Shown here: one piece after another, positions 18,874 to 28,118 of the stretch | Position numbering within the stretch: position 1 is the stretch's first letter | Layout: every line of letters starts with the position of its first letter | Assembly (NCBI GenBank): GCA_013285805.1 | Contig: JABDGY010000015.1 | Coordinates: 1 to 43,087, forward strand | Length of the DNA stretch: 43,087 bases | DNA from: Bacteroidota bacterium | GTDB taxonomy: Bacteria > Bacteroidota > Bacteroidia > JABEUT01 | Reading direction: 5' to 3' | The notes under the pieces: generated by a model | The model's input: only the letters and a program-made list of their open reading frames with translations | Databases searched by the model: none | Told to the model about the DNA's origin: nothing | Translations under genes and position numbers: made by a program

Positions 18874-18889
18874 GTACATTAGCTTAAAT

Positions 18890-18927
18890 TGTCATTTCTC
18901 TCCGCCAAGTTGGCGGAGAGAAATCTA
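18890..18927 (-). repeat. Dispersed palindromic repeat, copy 2
   Basis: Reverse-strand copy of the TAGATTTCTC...GAAATGACA frame seen at 18771-18810; its core here is the hairpin TCTCCGCCA/TTGGCGGAGA. It sits between the terminator and the ribosome site of the next gene. Confidence 0.6.
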
Positions 18928-18953
18928 ACAAACGGCGTTAAGGAGAAAGAATA

Positions 18954-19679
18954 ATGAAACCACTGATAAAAATAGGATTTTGTATTCTATTATTATGTTC
19001 AACTTTAGGTGTATTCGCTCAATCCGATAGTTCTAAATTCTCTTTTATAGGAGTAAATGGGGGAATAGCCGTGCCTTTAAAATCATTTGCACCTTTTTCT
19101 TCTGTTTTTCCTGATAGTAAAGCCTCCTTAGGATATACCGTTAATATTACTGTTGAATATCCAATTAAAAATTCACGGATAGGGATAATTGGATTATTAA
19201 GCTATGGACAAAATAAATTTAATCCTATTTCATTTAGCCCAAGTGGGGGAGGATATTTGTATGACAGTTCCCGTTATGGTAATTTTAATGAACTTACTAT
19301 TCAAGGCGGCATTTACTTACCTTTATCATCGAAAGACAATGTGTTTAATTTTCACGTTTTAGGTGGAGTATTGTTTTTTACATTTCCTGAAACTATGTAT
19401 TCAGAAAACTATTATTACCCAAGTTATGCTTATAATGAAACCTATAGAATTAATTCTGCGAACATTATGGGGCTTACATTTGACATGGGCTTTGGCATCA
19501 AAGGTTATATAAATCAAAAGTTATTATTTGCATTGAGCATAGATACCTTCTTTTCTGAAAAAAGTAATTGTATAACGGGTTTAACTAATTATCAGGCAGG
19601 AACTAATACATATTTCTCATCACTAAATGTTTTCCTTTTCAATATTACAACTGGTTTAGCCTATGTGATTGGCAAGTAG
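18954..19679 (+). CDS. Small outer-membrane beta-barrel-like protein
   Basis: Exported protein of 241 residues with signal peptide MKPLIKIGFCILLLCSTLGVFAQ. The mature part is rich in glycine, tyrosine and phenylalanine in alternating strands and ends LFNITTGLAYVIGK. It shares the layout of the proteins at 8932 and 41655: an early glycine/proline-containing first strand, a variable loop, then a strand with YPI...RIGIIGLLSYG. Unlike most genes here it has a strong Shine-Dalgarno site (AAGGAG at 18940-18945, eight bases before the ATG), and its base composition is AT-rich compared with its neighbours. Function unknown. Confidence 0.65.
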   Translation: MKPLIKIGFCILLLCSTLGVFAQSDSSKFSFIGVNGGIAVPLKSFAPFSSVFPDSKASLGYTVNITVEYPIKNSRIGIIGLLSYGQNKFNPISFSPSGGGYLYDSSRYGNFNELTIQGGIYLPLSSKDNVFNFHVLGGVLFFTFPETMYSENYYYPSYAYNETYRINSANIMGLTFDMGFGIKGYINQKLLFALSIDTFFSEKSNCITGLTNYQAGTNTYFSSLNVFLFNITTGLAYVIGK

Positions 19680-19787
19680 CTTTCCTTTTACCAATACTTA
19701 GTGTAATTTATTGACAATCAATACAGTAATTAACTATTTTCCATTCTTTTTGATGCTCAACTACCACCAATGTTAATTTATCGTTAA

Positions 19788-19816
19788 ATAAATAAGGGCT
19801 TTATTGCCTTTATTTT
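19788..19816 (+). terminator. Possible terminator after the 18954 gene
   Basis: AATAAGGGC and GCCTTTATT can pair around TTTATT with one G-T pair, followed by TTT. The hairpin is AT-rich and weak, and it could work on either strand. Confidence 0.4.
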
Positions 19817-19869
19817 CGCTGAATTGGTCAAAAAACGGGGCTTGTTCATAATATAAGAGGACGAAAAAG

Positions 19870-19899
19870 TTGGTTAATTGGCTAAAATGAATACATTTG
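19870..19899 (+). promoter_or_regulatory. Complete Bacteroidota-type promoter (TTG-N19-TACATTTG)
   Basis: TTG at 19870-19872, a 19-base spacer and TACATTTG at 19892-19899 fit the Bacteroidota consensus exactly. Transcription should begin a few bases later, downstream of the longest open frame's first codon at 19897, which supports translation from the ATG at 19942. Confidence 0.75.
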
Positions 19900-19941
19900 C
19901 GCCGTACTGATTCGTCTTTTTCTAACATACCCTTAATTAAA

Positions 19942-22900
19942 ATGAAAAAAGGAATACTAAATCGTTCCCTTAAAGGCTTTATTGCTTTTCTGTTTTTATG
20001 CAATGGAACACTTATTGCGCAAACCGATTCTTTCCATTTTACAAAAGATGGCAAGCTAAAAGGACAAGACTTTGAAGAAGTTAACGCTTACTGGCGTGAA
20101 GGCGGTAAGGCTCTCAGAACTAAATTGGGGTTAAATACCGCTGATTTCAGGCAATTCATTACTTTTTATAGTAATAGAATTGACTCTGACCGCAATACTT
20201 TTATAGCAAAAATTACAAGCGGTGCCATAACGAAAAAAAATATGTTTGAATATATTGCCTTTAAGGAATCGCAATATATTTTCTATTACAAACAATACCA
20301 GGAGGCCAAGAAGAATTTCCCCTCGTCGGTAGCCGAATATTCTGTGAAGCATAATTATAATAAGAGGCCTGAGGGTACATGTAACCCAAGCTGTACTAAT
20401 ATAGATTTTGAGAATGGTACACTTTCAGGATGGAATGCGTATTATGCTTCCAATTCATCAAGTACTACATCATTTATTATTACTACTCCGGTTGGTGGAG
20501 CAGCTGGTGCGGTTACCAAGGCAGCTTTTGATCCCAGCGCTGCTATTAACGATTACCAGGTTGAAATAATGTCAGGCGGATTTGATGCGTTGGCCCCCTC
20601 TGTTCCAACTGTTTCTCCTTTCGGCGGAAAATATTCTGCACGGATTGGTGACAGTACAGTACCGTACCAGGGAGTTGCCATTTTGAACCAGACTTTTCAG
20701 GTAACTGCGGCCAATACCAACTTCACCTATATGTATGCTGTGTTCCTGGAAAACCCGGGCCACCCTTACTATGAACAACCTTTTTTCAATATTGCACTGC
20801 TCGATGCAGTAGGGGATACCATACCGCATTGCGGAACCTATAACGTAGTTTCAGGCGCTGGCCTGCCTGGTTACGATTCGGTTTTTTACTCTAACGACGG
20901 GGATTATGTTTACTATAAAAACTGGACCGTTGTATTTGCTTCCTTAAAAGCATATATAGGACAGTGTGTTACCATTCAGTTCCAAGCTTCTGATTGTGCA
21001 CTTGGCGGACACTTTGGCTATGCTTATGTAGATGCTTCCTGCAGCCCTGTTGGCCTTATTTCTTCATCTCCAGCATTATGCGGGCAGAAATTTATTACCC
21101 TCACGGCTCCTTCAGGTGGTATTTCATATTCATGGACCGGCCCCGCAGGAGGTATAGTTGGCGCTTCCAACACCCAATCGGTGAATGTTGACAGCGCCGG
21201 AACATATACTGTAATTGTTACTCCTGTAACGGGTACTTTCTGTGCTGACACTGTTTCTATTACCGTTCCAAAGGCCCCCGGCCCACCTCCAATACCTTCA
21301 TTTAAGGCCGATACAGTTTGTATGGGAACACCAACACAATTTACAAATACCTCGACGCCTGATACAGCCGGTGACAAATTCTACTGGATATTTAACGGCC
21401 TTAGTACATATCAGGACTCTACTACTAACCCAAGCTATACTTTCAGTTCGCCGGGCGTATACAGTGTGAAACTATTCGAGGTAAGTGGTGGCTGTGGTGC
21501 CGATACTACTATACTGGTAAAGGTAGACAGCAATTCTGTTTCAGGCTTTACCTATACGAATGCATGTGTGGGGCAGACGGTATTTTTTACCAATACCTCT
21601 ACAGGCGCCACTATATACAGCTGGAATTTTGGTGATCCGGGTTCGGGCCCTGCCAACACAAGTACCATCCTCGATCCTACCCACATTTATGGCTCTGCAG
21701 GAACATATACTGTAACCCTAGTGTCAAGTAGCGGAGGTTCATGTTCAGATACTCTTAAAGAAGCTGTTACTATAACCTCGCCTCCGGTGGTTACAGTCAG
21801 CGGTACCGATTCAATATGCCCCGGTGCCAGTGATGTTCTTACAGCTTCTGGCGCTACCAGTTATATATGGCAGCCCGGTGGCCTTTCAGGAGCTACTGTA
21901 ACTGTAACTCCGTCAGCAACTACAACCTATACAGTTACCGGTACCACCGGTTTATGCAGCCACGATAGTACATTTACTGTAGTGGTAAAAGTAAACCCTA
22001 CCGCCGGAATTACAGCCAAGCCCGATACCATTTGCGTTGGCGACAGCGCACATTTATATGCCTCGGGTGGAGGAACATATCTCTGGTCATCGCCCAGCAG
22101 CACATCTGACAGTATTTGGGTAAAACCCGGTTCAACTACAAATTACAATTTGCTGGTAACCAAAGATGGTTGTTCGGTTGGTGTAAATAAAACAGTAACT
22201 GTTCAATCGGCGGCATCTATTATTCTTACCCTTTCGAAAGACAGCATTTGCCCTAACGATAGCGCTACACTTACTGTAACAGGCGCTAATACTTATGTAT
22301 GGAGCACTGGTGCAACCACCAGTTCTATTACGGTTTCCCCGGGCGTTACAACCCCGTATTGGGTAGTTGCCCAGAATTTATGTGCAAAAGATTCACTGGC
22401 TAAAACACTTCATATAGTACCTTTCCCTACGCCTCTTGTTTCAGGTAATGATTCTATTTGCACAGGAAGCAGTACTACTTTAACAGCTACAGGTGGAACA
22501 ACCTATACATGGAACCCAGGCTCTTTATCCGGTGCGGTTGTAACCGTAAAACCGGTTTCAACTACAACATATACTCTTGAAGCAGCCAACGGCGCTTGTA
22601 GTAAAGATACTACCTTCACGGTATATGTATCGCCATATCCTACTCCGTTAATAACAGCCGTACCCGACAGCGTTTGTCCGGGCGGCTCTTCAGTGCTGAC
22701 TGCCAGCGGAGGCGGAACATATAGCTGGGCCACAGGCCAGACAAGCGATACACTTACAGTGGCCCCGGTAACAACTTCTGTATATACGGTAACTGTTACC
22801 AAGAATGGGTGTTCAATCTCTACCACAGGGCAGGTTAATGTAATAGTGCCCGGCTCTACTACACTGGTGCTTTCGCGCGATAGTATTTGCCCTTCAGATA

Positions 22901-24054
22901 CAGCCAGCTTTAAAGCAGCAGGAGCCACCACCTATTCGTGGAGCCCTGCAGCAGGATTAAGCTGTACCAATTGCCCTAATCCTGAGTTTACAGGAACAGT
23001 AACAGCGGGAAATTATACCTACACCCTTATTGCACATACAAAATGTGCTATTGATACCTTGAAAAAAACAATAACAGTAGTAGGTACTCCGACTGTAACC
23101 ATAGTTGGTAACGACTCAGTTTGCGCGGGCACCAATACTGTGCTTACCGCATCGGGAGGTTCGAGTTACAAATGGAGCACCGGTTCAACGAAAGCGTCAA
23201 TAATAGTAAGCCCTAGTGTAAACACTACTTACTATGTAACGGTTTCGAACGGACATTGCAGCACAATAGATTCATTTAGGGTGAGAATTAAACCTTTACC
23301 TATAGTTACCATAACAGGCCCGACAACGGCTTGCAGTGGCGATAATGTTACCATTACGGCTACCGGCGGCGGAACCTATGAATGGAGTACAGGGCAAAGC
23401 TCAAGCTCTATTACTGTGCCTGCTACCGCGGCACTTAGTAACCTTTATGTGGTGGTAACCAAAGGTTGCGCCGATACAGTGAAATACCCGATAAGTGTGG
23501 TTGCAACCAAGGGCGTAGTGGCATGGGCGCATCCTGATACTGTTCCGCTCGGCACGGTTGTAAACATTAATGCATCGGGTGTAACAGGTTATGTATGGAG
23601 CCCTTCTTCGCAGGTTAATTGTTATACATGCCCTAATACCACAACTGCAGGCCTAACTAACAACACTACATTTACCGTAACCGGTACCGATAGTAACGGT
23701 TGTGTAAGTACTGCCGAAGTAACTATTTACATAGAGTGCGAGGATTTCTTTGTCCCCAACGTATTTACACCTAATGGCGATGGAGACAATGATGAGTTTA
23801 TTGTAAGGCAAGTAATAACAAAAACTCCGCTTACACTTACCTCTAATCCGGAGGAGCCTGATTACACCATTGAGATATTTGACAGGTGGGGTAAGAAGGT
23901 ATTCAGCGCTAACGGTTCTACAGCCGCTCCATGGAATGGTAAGATAGATAATACAGGTGGTGATGCCCCTACAGGTGTGTACTACTATATTATTAAATCT
24001 ACCTGCGATAACAACAATTACGACCAGCACGGTTTTGTGCAGCTGATACGTTAA
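19942..24054 (+). CDS. Giant T9SS type B surface protein with two PKD and nine Ig-like modules
   Basis: Secreted protein of 1370 residues; start set at the ATG at 19942 (signal peptide MKKGILNRSLKGFIAFLFLCNG...AQ). In order: a charged helical region (about 30-140); a lectin-like beta-sandwich (about 147-370) opening CNPSCTNIDFENGTLSGWNAYY; an Ig-like segment (372-450); two PKD domains (451-530 and 533-615; NTSTGATIYSWNFGDPG); nine tandem modules of about 70 residues (616-1267), most with a DSICxG-type first cysteine and a second cysteine near the end; then the gliding-associated C-terminal domain FVPNVFTPNGDGDNDEF...IEIFDRWGKKVF...PTGVYYYII (1268-1370), the type B T9SS signal. Same architecture as the next gene. 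Probably a surface adhesin or filament; the ligand is unknown. Confidence 0.9.
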   Translation: MKKGILNRSLKGFIAFLFLCNGTLIAQTDSFHFTKDGKLKGQDFEEVNAYWREGGKALRTKLGLNTADFRQFITFYSNRIDSDRNTFIAKITSGAITKKNMFEYIAFKESQYIFYYKQYQEAKKNFPSSVAEYSVKHNYNKRPEGTCNPSCTNIDFENGTLSGWNAYYASNSSSTTSFIITTPVGGAAGAVTKAAFDPSAAINDYQVEIMSGGFDALAPSVPTVSPFGGKYSARIGDSTVPYQGVAILNQTFQVTAANTNFTYMYAVFLENPGHPYYEQPFFNIALLDAVGDTIPHCGTYNVVSGAGLPGYDSVFYSNDGDYVYYKNWTVVFASLKAYIGQCVTIQFQASDCALGGHFGYAYVDASCSPVGLISSSPALCGQKFITLTAPSGGISYSWTGPAGGIVGASNTQSVNVDSAGTYTVIVTPVTGTFCADTVSITVPKAPGPPPIPSFKADTVCMGTPTQFTNTSTPDTAGDKFYWIFNGLSTYQDSTTNPSYTFSSPGVYSVKLFEVSGGCGADTTILVKVDSNSVSGFTYTNACVGQTVFFTNTSTGATIYSWNFGDPGSGPANTSTILDPTHIYGSAGTYTVTLVSSSGGSCSDTLKEAVTITSPPVVTVSGTDSICPGASDVLTASGATSYIWQPGGLSGATVTVTPSATTTYTVTGTTGLCSHDSTFTVVVKVNPTAGITAKPDTICVGDSAHLYASGGGTYLWSSPSSTSDSIWVKPGSTTNYNLLVTKDGCSVGVNKTVTVQSAASIILTLSKDSICPNDSATLTVTGANTYVWSTGATTSSITVSPGVTTPYWVVAQNLCAKDSLAKTLHIVPFPTPLVSGNDSICTGSSTTLTATGGTTYTWNPGSLSGAVVTVKPVSTTTYTLEAANGACSKDTTFTVYVSPYPTPLITAVPDSVCPGGSSVLTASGGGTYSWATGQTSDTLTVAPVTTSVYTVTVTKNGCSISTTGQVNVIVPGSTTLVLSRDSICPSDTASFKAAGATTYSWSPAAGLSCTNCPNPEFTGTVTAGNYTYTLIAHTKCAIDTLKKTITVVGTPTVTIVGNDSVCAGTNTVLTASGGSSYKWSTGSTKASIIVSPSVNTTYYVTVSNGHCSTIDSFRVRIKPLPIVTITGPTTACSGDNVTITATGGGTYEWSTGQSSSSITVPATAALSNLYVVVTKGCADTVKYPISVVATKGVVAWAHPDTVPLGTVVNINASGVTGYVWSPSSQVNCYTCPNTTTAGLTNNTTFTVTGTDSNGCVSTAEVTIYIECEDFFVPNVFTPNGDGDNDEFIVRQVITKTPLTLTSNPEEPDYTIEIFDRWGKKVFSANGSTAAPWNGKIDNTGGDAPTGVYYYIIKSTCDNNNYDQHGFVQLIR
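21786..23740 (+). repeat. Nine tandem Ig-like module repeats
   Basis: In-frame repeat of about 210 bases, starting near 21789, 22003, 22213, 22426, 22639, 22855, 23089, 23299 and 23509. Conserved protein features per unit are V-C-(P/A)-G near the start, a glycine-rich turn followed by Y-x-W, a Thr/Val strand, and a closing cysteine. Module 6 and module 9 also carry a CxxCP turn. The DNA of the units has diverged, so they are old rather than recent duplications. Confidence 0.85.
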
Positions 24055-24073
24055 AGAAAAAATAACTATTAAG

Positions 24074-24108
24074 AAAGGGTGAAAGTTTTCTTTCACCCTT
24101 TTTTCTTT
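24074..24108 (+). terminator. Rho-independent terminator between the two giant genes
   Basis: AAAGGGTGAAAG pairs perfectly with CTTTCACCCTTT over a TTTT loop, followed by a T-rich tail. The second giant gene must therefore have its own promoter. Confidence 0.88.
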
Positions 24109-24159
24109 GACTGTTGGCGGGCAGTACAGGTGCTTTATACGTATTTCACTTAAAAGCAG

Positions 24160-24167
24160 TACCTTTG
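24160..24167 (+). promoter_or_regulatory. -7 element (TACCTTTG) before the second giant gene
   Basis: TACCTTTG matches TAnnTTTG and lies 23 bases before the ATG at 24191, after the terminator of the preceding gene. The -33 region has only TTT at a longer spacing. Confidence 0.55.
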
Positions 24168-24190
24168 ATACTTAAACTATACCTTTTAGA

Positions 24191-26971
24191 ATGAAAAAAT
24201 CTACTTTTTTCCTCGCTAAAACCCTGGTATTGCTTTCCTTCATTTCTTCTGTAACCGCTTTTTCCCAAAGCAAGCCCGACATGGATGAGGCCGATAAAGG
24301 CTTTATTATTTTCGGAAAAGTATTGGAAAAAGTACGTGAAAATGTGGGTGCAAGCAAAGAAGATTTCAGGATTTTCCAGTCGTTTTACGGGCAAAAAATT
24401 GATAATGAAAGAGGAAAATTTTTCAGTTCATTAGGCAGCGCCCGTTTTGATGAAAAGGCTGCTGAAAATAAAATGAAAGATGAGGAAACACGTATTACTG
24501 CTTTATATAATCAGTTTGTAGAGGTAAGGAAAGAATACCCTTCTTCAGTTGAGGAATTCAGGTACCCTGCACACCGTCTTATGGGTACATGCGACTCAAG
24601 TGGCTGCACTAATATTAACTTTGAACAGGGCACGCTTAACGGCTGGAATGCCTTTTACGGTTACGACAATAACAGCAGCGGCTTCCCTTATTTCAATGTA
24701 ACAGATATTACGGGCGGGCCTGCCGGCGCAGTTACTGAGGCTGCTAATGATGCATTTACATCAACATCAGGTTATTATAATGCCGGTATTGGACCAAATC
24801 CCAGCCCCGATTACCAGATAAGCATAACTTCAGGCGCACGAGGCGATGCATTGGTGCCTACAGTTCCTGTTGTGTCTCCTTTCGGCGGAAAATATTCAGC
24901 TATGGTGGGCGACAGTACCCTGCGGAATTACGGAGTAGCTATTCTTTCAAAGACCTTTTTAGTAAACTCAAGCAACGATAACTTTACATACCAATACGCG
25001 GTTTTTCTTGAAAACCCTGTTTCACATAGTTATTATCAGCAGCCATTTTTTAAAGTTGCTGTGTTAGATGAACTGGGAGATACCATTCCTTTCTGCGGAG
25101 AATACACAGTGGTTTCAAAAGGCGGCCTGCCTGGATTTACAGCTATTTATTATCCGCCTAATGGAGATTCAGTGTACTATAAAAACTGGACCGTAGTTGA
25201 TGTGCCCCTGAAAAAATATATAGGCCAATGCGTTACCGTAGTTTTTGAATCAGGCGATTGTGGCCTTGGCGGACATTTTGGCTATGCCTATGTAAGCGCT
25301 TCATGTGCTCCGCTGGGTGTGCTGAGCTCTTCACCGGCTTTATGCGGACAGAAAACAATTACCGTTACAGCTCCTCCCGGTTTTGCGGGCTATTTGTGGA
25401 GCGGACCGACAAACGGAATAGTAGGCGCAGATAGCACCCAGAATATTTCAGTTGACAGTGCAGGAACATATACAGTTGTATTAACACCGGTTACCGGCGC
25501 AAGTTGCGCCGATACGCTTAGTATAACAATCGGCAAGGCTCCCGGCCCTCCGCCTACAGCTAACTTTACTGCTGACACCGTTTGTGCGGGACAGGCCACT
25601 ACATTTAATAATAAATCGAACCCGATAACGGGTAAGTTTTACTGGGATTTTTACAACACCGGAACATTTGAAGATTCAACCGTTAACCCTACATGGACAT
25701 ACGCCCATGCAGGTACCTATTTTGTAAAACTGTATGAAAATAATAATGGTTGCGGGGCCGATACAATATTGAAAGTTATAGTAGACAGCTCATCTATAGC
25801 CTCATTTACGGCTCCCAGTGTCTGCCTCGGGCAATCGGTAACTTTTACAAATAACTCGGTGGGTGCAACTTCCTATGCCTGGAATTTCGGCGACCCTTCT
25901 TCAGGTATAAATAATACAAGTACCCTTACCAATCCTTCGCATACCTATGGCTCCATAGGGACATATACTGTTGTACTGGTTACCAAAATAAAGGGCAGTA
26001 CTTGCGCCGATACAGCTAAAGAAGTAATTACCGTATCACCTATTCCTGTGCCTAATATTGTGGGTAACCACAACATTTGTGCGTGTACCAACACCGTGCT
26101 TACTGCTTCGGGTGGTTCAACCTATTCATGGGCTCCGGGCGGAGGTACAACAGCTTCCATAACAGTTAAGCCTTGCGTTAATACTGTCTATACTGTAACT
26201 GTTTCGAATGGAGTTTGCACAGCAACAGATACGTTCGCGGTAATTGTTACACCCTTACCTGTGGTTACGGTTACAGGCGCCACCAATGTTTGCCAGAACG
26301 ACAGCGTAACACTAAGCGCAACCGGCGGAGGTGTGTACGAATGGAGCAATAAATCGACAAACAGTTCCATTACAGTACTGGCATCGAAAGATTCGACCTA
26401 TTATGTTGTGGTAACAAAAGGTTGCGCCGATACAACTTTCCATACTATTACTGTTATTCCTGTGAAAGGCATTACAGCTTGCTGCGATACAACCATAGCC
26501 CCCGGAACCAGTGCAGGAATAGGCGCAAGTGGTGCCGTTGGTTATGTGTGGAGCCCTTCAGGCAGTGTTGATTGTTATACATGCCCGGTTACTAATGCTA
26601 CACCAAGCGTGACTACTACCTATACGGTTGTGGGAACGGATAGCAACGGCTGTAAGAGTTATGCAGAGGTTACTATAACATTGGAATGCACCAATTATAT
26701 TATACCGAATGTATTTACGCCTAATGGCGACGGTAAGAATGATGCTTTCCTTATAAAGGCATTCGGAACACAGAAATACAGTATAGAGATATATGACCGA
26801 TGGGGCGTAAAGGTATTCCAGTCCGATGATCCGTCAACACCGTGGAACGGTAAAATAAATAATACCGGTGGTGAAGCTCCTACAGGTGTTTACTATTATA
26901 TTCTTAAATCAAACTGTAATAATGTGGAAGATGACCACCACGGCTTTTTGCAGTTGATAAGAGGACAATAG
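24191..26971 (+). CDS. Large T9SS type B surface protein, tandem paralog with three Ig-like modules
   Basis: Secreted protein of 926 residues with signal peptide MKKSTFFLAKTLVLLSFISSVTAFSQ. The order of domains repeats that of its neighbour: charged helical region (about 30-130), lectin-like sandwich (135-375; CTNINFEQGTLNGWNAFYG and FGGKYSAMVGDS), Ig-like segment (378-450), two PKD domains (456-535 and 535-615; ATSYAWNFGDPS), three Ig-like modules (617-835), and the gliding-associated C-terminal domain YIIPNVFTPNGDGKNDAF...IEIYDRWGVKVF (836-926). The three modules correspond best to modules 7-9 of the neighbour, including the CYTCP turn in the last, so modules 1-6 are the difference. Likely a cell-surface adhesin; own promoter and possibly separate regulation. 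Confidence 0.9.
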   Translation: MKKSTFFLAKTLVLLSFISSVTAFSQSKPDMDEADKGFIIFGKVLEKVRENVGASKEDFRIFQSFYGQKIDNERGKFFSSLGSARFDEKAAENKMKDEETRITALYNQFVEVRKEYPSSVEEFRYPAHRLMGTCDSSGCTNINFEQGTLNGWNAFYGYDNNSSGFPYFNVTDITGGPAGAVTEAANDAFTSTSGYYNAGIGPNPSPDYQISITSGARGDALVPTVPVVSPFGGKYSAMVGDSTLRNYGVAILSKTFLVNSSNDNFTYQYAVFLENPVSHSYYQQPFFKVAVLDELGDTIPFCGEYTVVSKGGLPGFTAIYYPPNGDSVYYKNWTVVDVPLKKYIGQCVTVVFESGDCGLGGHFGYAYVSASCAPLGVLSSSPALCGQKTITVTAPPGFAGYLWSGPTNGIVGADSTQNISVDSAGTYTVVLTPVTGASCADTLSITIGKAPGPPPTANFTADTVCAGQATTFNNKSNPITGKFYWDFYNTGTFEDSTVNPTWTYAHAGTYFVKLYENNNGCGADTILKVIVDSSSIASFTAPSVCLGQSVTFTNNSVGATSYAWNFGDPSSGINNTSTLTNPSHTYGSIGTYTVVLVTKIKGSTCADTAKEVITVSPIPVPNIVGNHNICACTNTVLTASGGSTYSWAPGGGTTASITVKPCVNTVYTVTVSNGVCTATDTFAVIVTPLPVVTVTGATNVCQNDSVTLSATGGGVYEWSNKSTNSSITVLASKDSTYYVVVTKGCADTTFHTITVIPVKGITACCDTTIAPGTSAGIGASGAVGYVWSPSGSVDCYTCPVTNATPSVTTTYTVVGTDSNGCKSYAEVTITLECTNYIIPNVFTPNGDGKNDAFLIKAFGTQKYSIEIYDRWGVKVFQSDDPSTPWNGKINNTGGEAPTGVYYYILKSNCNNVEDDHHGFLQLIRGQ
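26037..26690 (+). repeat. Three tandem Ig-like module repeats
   Basis: Units begin near 26040, 26250 and 26460, with the same module pattern as at 21786-23740. The last unit has CYTCP like module 9 of the neighbour. Confidence 0.75.
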
Positions 26972-26982
26972 TAAGTTCAATT

Positions 26983-27020
26983 GATTAACGAATATCGATT
27001 AACGATTTCTGATTTCAGAA
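26983..27020. repeat. Short direct repeat and hairpin between convergent genes
   Basis: GATTAACGA occurs at 26983-26991 and 26997-27005, followed by the palindrome TTCTGATTTCAGAA at 27007-27020. It lies between the convergent ends of the surface-protein gene and the radical SAM gene and has no T-run. It may be a dispersed repeat remnant. Confidence 0.4.
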
Positions 27021-27036
27021 GTTAATACAGGTTGCA

Positions 27037-28059
27037 CTACCCCCAGACTTTTGTACCCTCGGTACAGTTCCTGCAAATGTCTATCTCTTTGCGCGAACGC
27101 AGCAATGCCTGGCGGAAATTATTATACTTGTCCCCCTGCCATAATTCTTTAAACGCCTGCTCTTTTACGTTGCCCATAGGGTGCTGGGCATCTTTATCGA
27201 AGCAGCAGGGAACCACATTGCCATCCCATGTAATTACACATGAATGCCACGAGCGCCAGCAATGGTTCAGCAGTTCATTTTTTATTTCGTACTTACCCGA
27301 TTCATTCTTTTTGTAGCGGGCATATTTTTGTTGTTCGGGTATTAAGGGGCTACCGTTCTCATAATCGTAGACCTGAACGGTTTTCAGTTTCACTTCATCA
27401 ATACCCAGTTCTTTTGCCAATGCTTTAACTTCAGGTATCTGGTGTTCGTTCTGCTTTACCACTAAAAACTGGAATATAGTGTAAGGTGTGCGCGAATTCA
27501 TTTTCTTTTTCCACTCCACTATATTTTTCGCTCCTTCAATAACTTTATCTAACGTGCCTCCAATACGGTACGATGAGTAGGCTTCCTGGGTAGTACCGTC
27601 AATAGAAATAATGAGCCGGTCTAAGCCCGATTCAACCGTTTTCTTTGCATTTTCAGGCGTCAGGTAGTGTGCATTGGTAGATGTGGCTGTATATATTCCT
27701 TTATCCGATGCATACTTTACCATATCTAAAAACCGGGAATTCAGATATGGTTCGCCCTGGAAATAGAAGGTTAGATAAGTAAGGTGGGGAGCAAGTTCGT
27801 CAATCAGTTCTTTAAAAAAATCTTCTTTAAGCATACCTGTGTTGCGGGTAAACTCACGTTTTCCGCTAGGGCATTCGGGGCAGCGCAGGTTGCACGATGT
27901 GGTAGGCTCAATAGATGCTGCAAAAGGCATGCCCTTGTGCATGGCCTTGCCCGTAATCCTCGATAACTGGTAACTGAACAAAACCTTTCCCGCGTTCCAT
28001 CCTTTGGTAGGAGATATGCGCGATGCAATATTAATACGGTCTTTCAGTTTGGCGAACAT
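27037..28059 (-). CDS. Radical SAM/SPASM domain protein
   Basis: Iron-sulfur enzyme of 340 residues. The radical SAM cluster motif CxxxCxxC is at Cys56, Cys60 and Cys63 (TTSCNLRCPECPSG). The GEPYLN segment (about 103-108) follows the usual GGEP-type SAM-binding position. The C-terminal third holds a SPASM-type cysteine set: CWRSWHSCVITWDGNVVPCC near 266-286 and CRNC near 330, which would bind an additional cluster. Such proteins modify peptides, sugars or cofactors; nothing nearby is an obvious precursor peptide, although a 53-residue frame lies just upstream. A TATCTTTG -7 element ends four bases before the ATG. Confidence 0.88.
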   Translation of the reverse strand: MFAKLKDRINIASRISPTKGWNAGKVLFSYQLSRITGKAMHKGMPFAASIEPTTSCNLRCPECPSGKREFTRNTGMLKEDFFKELIDELAPHLTYLTFYFQGEPYLNSRFLDMVKYASDKGIYTATSTNAHYLTPENAKKTVESGLDRLIISIDGTTQEAYSSYRIGGTLDKVIEGAKNIVEWKKKMNSRTPYTIFQFLVVKQNEHQIPEVKALAKELGIDEVKLKTVQVYDYENGSPLIPEQQKYARYKKNESGKYEIKNELLNHCWRSWHSCVITWDGNVVPCCFDKDAQHPMGNVKEQAFKELWQGDKYNNFRQALLRSRKEIDICRNCTEGTKVWG

Positions 28060-28063
28060 AGAG

Positions 28064-28071
28064 CAAAGATA
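28064..28071 (-). promoter_or_regulatory. -7 element (TATCTTTG) four bases from the radical SAM start
   Basis: Minus-strand TATCTTTG matches TAnnTTTG. Only CTCT separates it from the ATG at 28059, so the transcript should start at or within a few bases of the start codon. Confidence 0.6.
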
Positions 28072-28118
28072 GCATTAGCAGGAACGATAAAGAAGGGTAT
28101 GCCTATATTCCCGTGGGA

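Noticed and set aside
22503-22931. Minus-strand open frame within the giant surface-protein gene
   Set aside because: It is the antisense shadow of Thr/Val-rich Ig modules and has no start signal or recognisable product.
21786-23740. Regular repeat spacing that might be taken for a CRISPR array
   Set aside because: Units are about 210 bases, fully coding, diverged in DNA and follow an Ig-like protein pattern.
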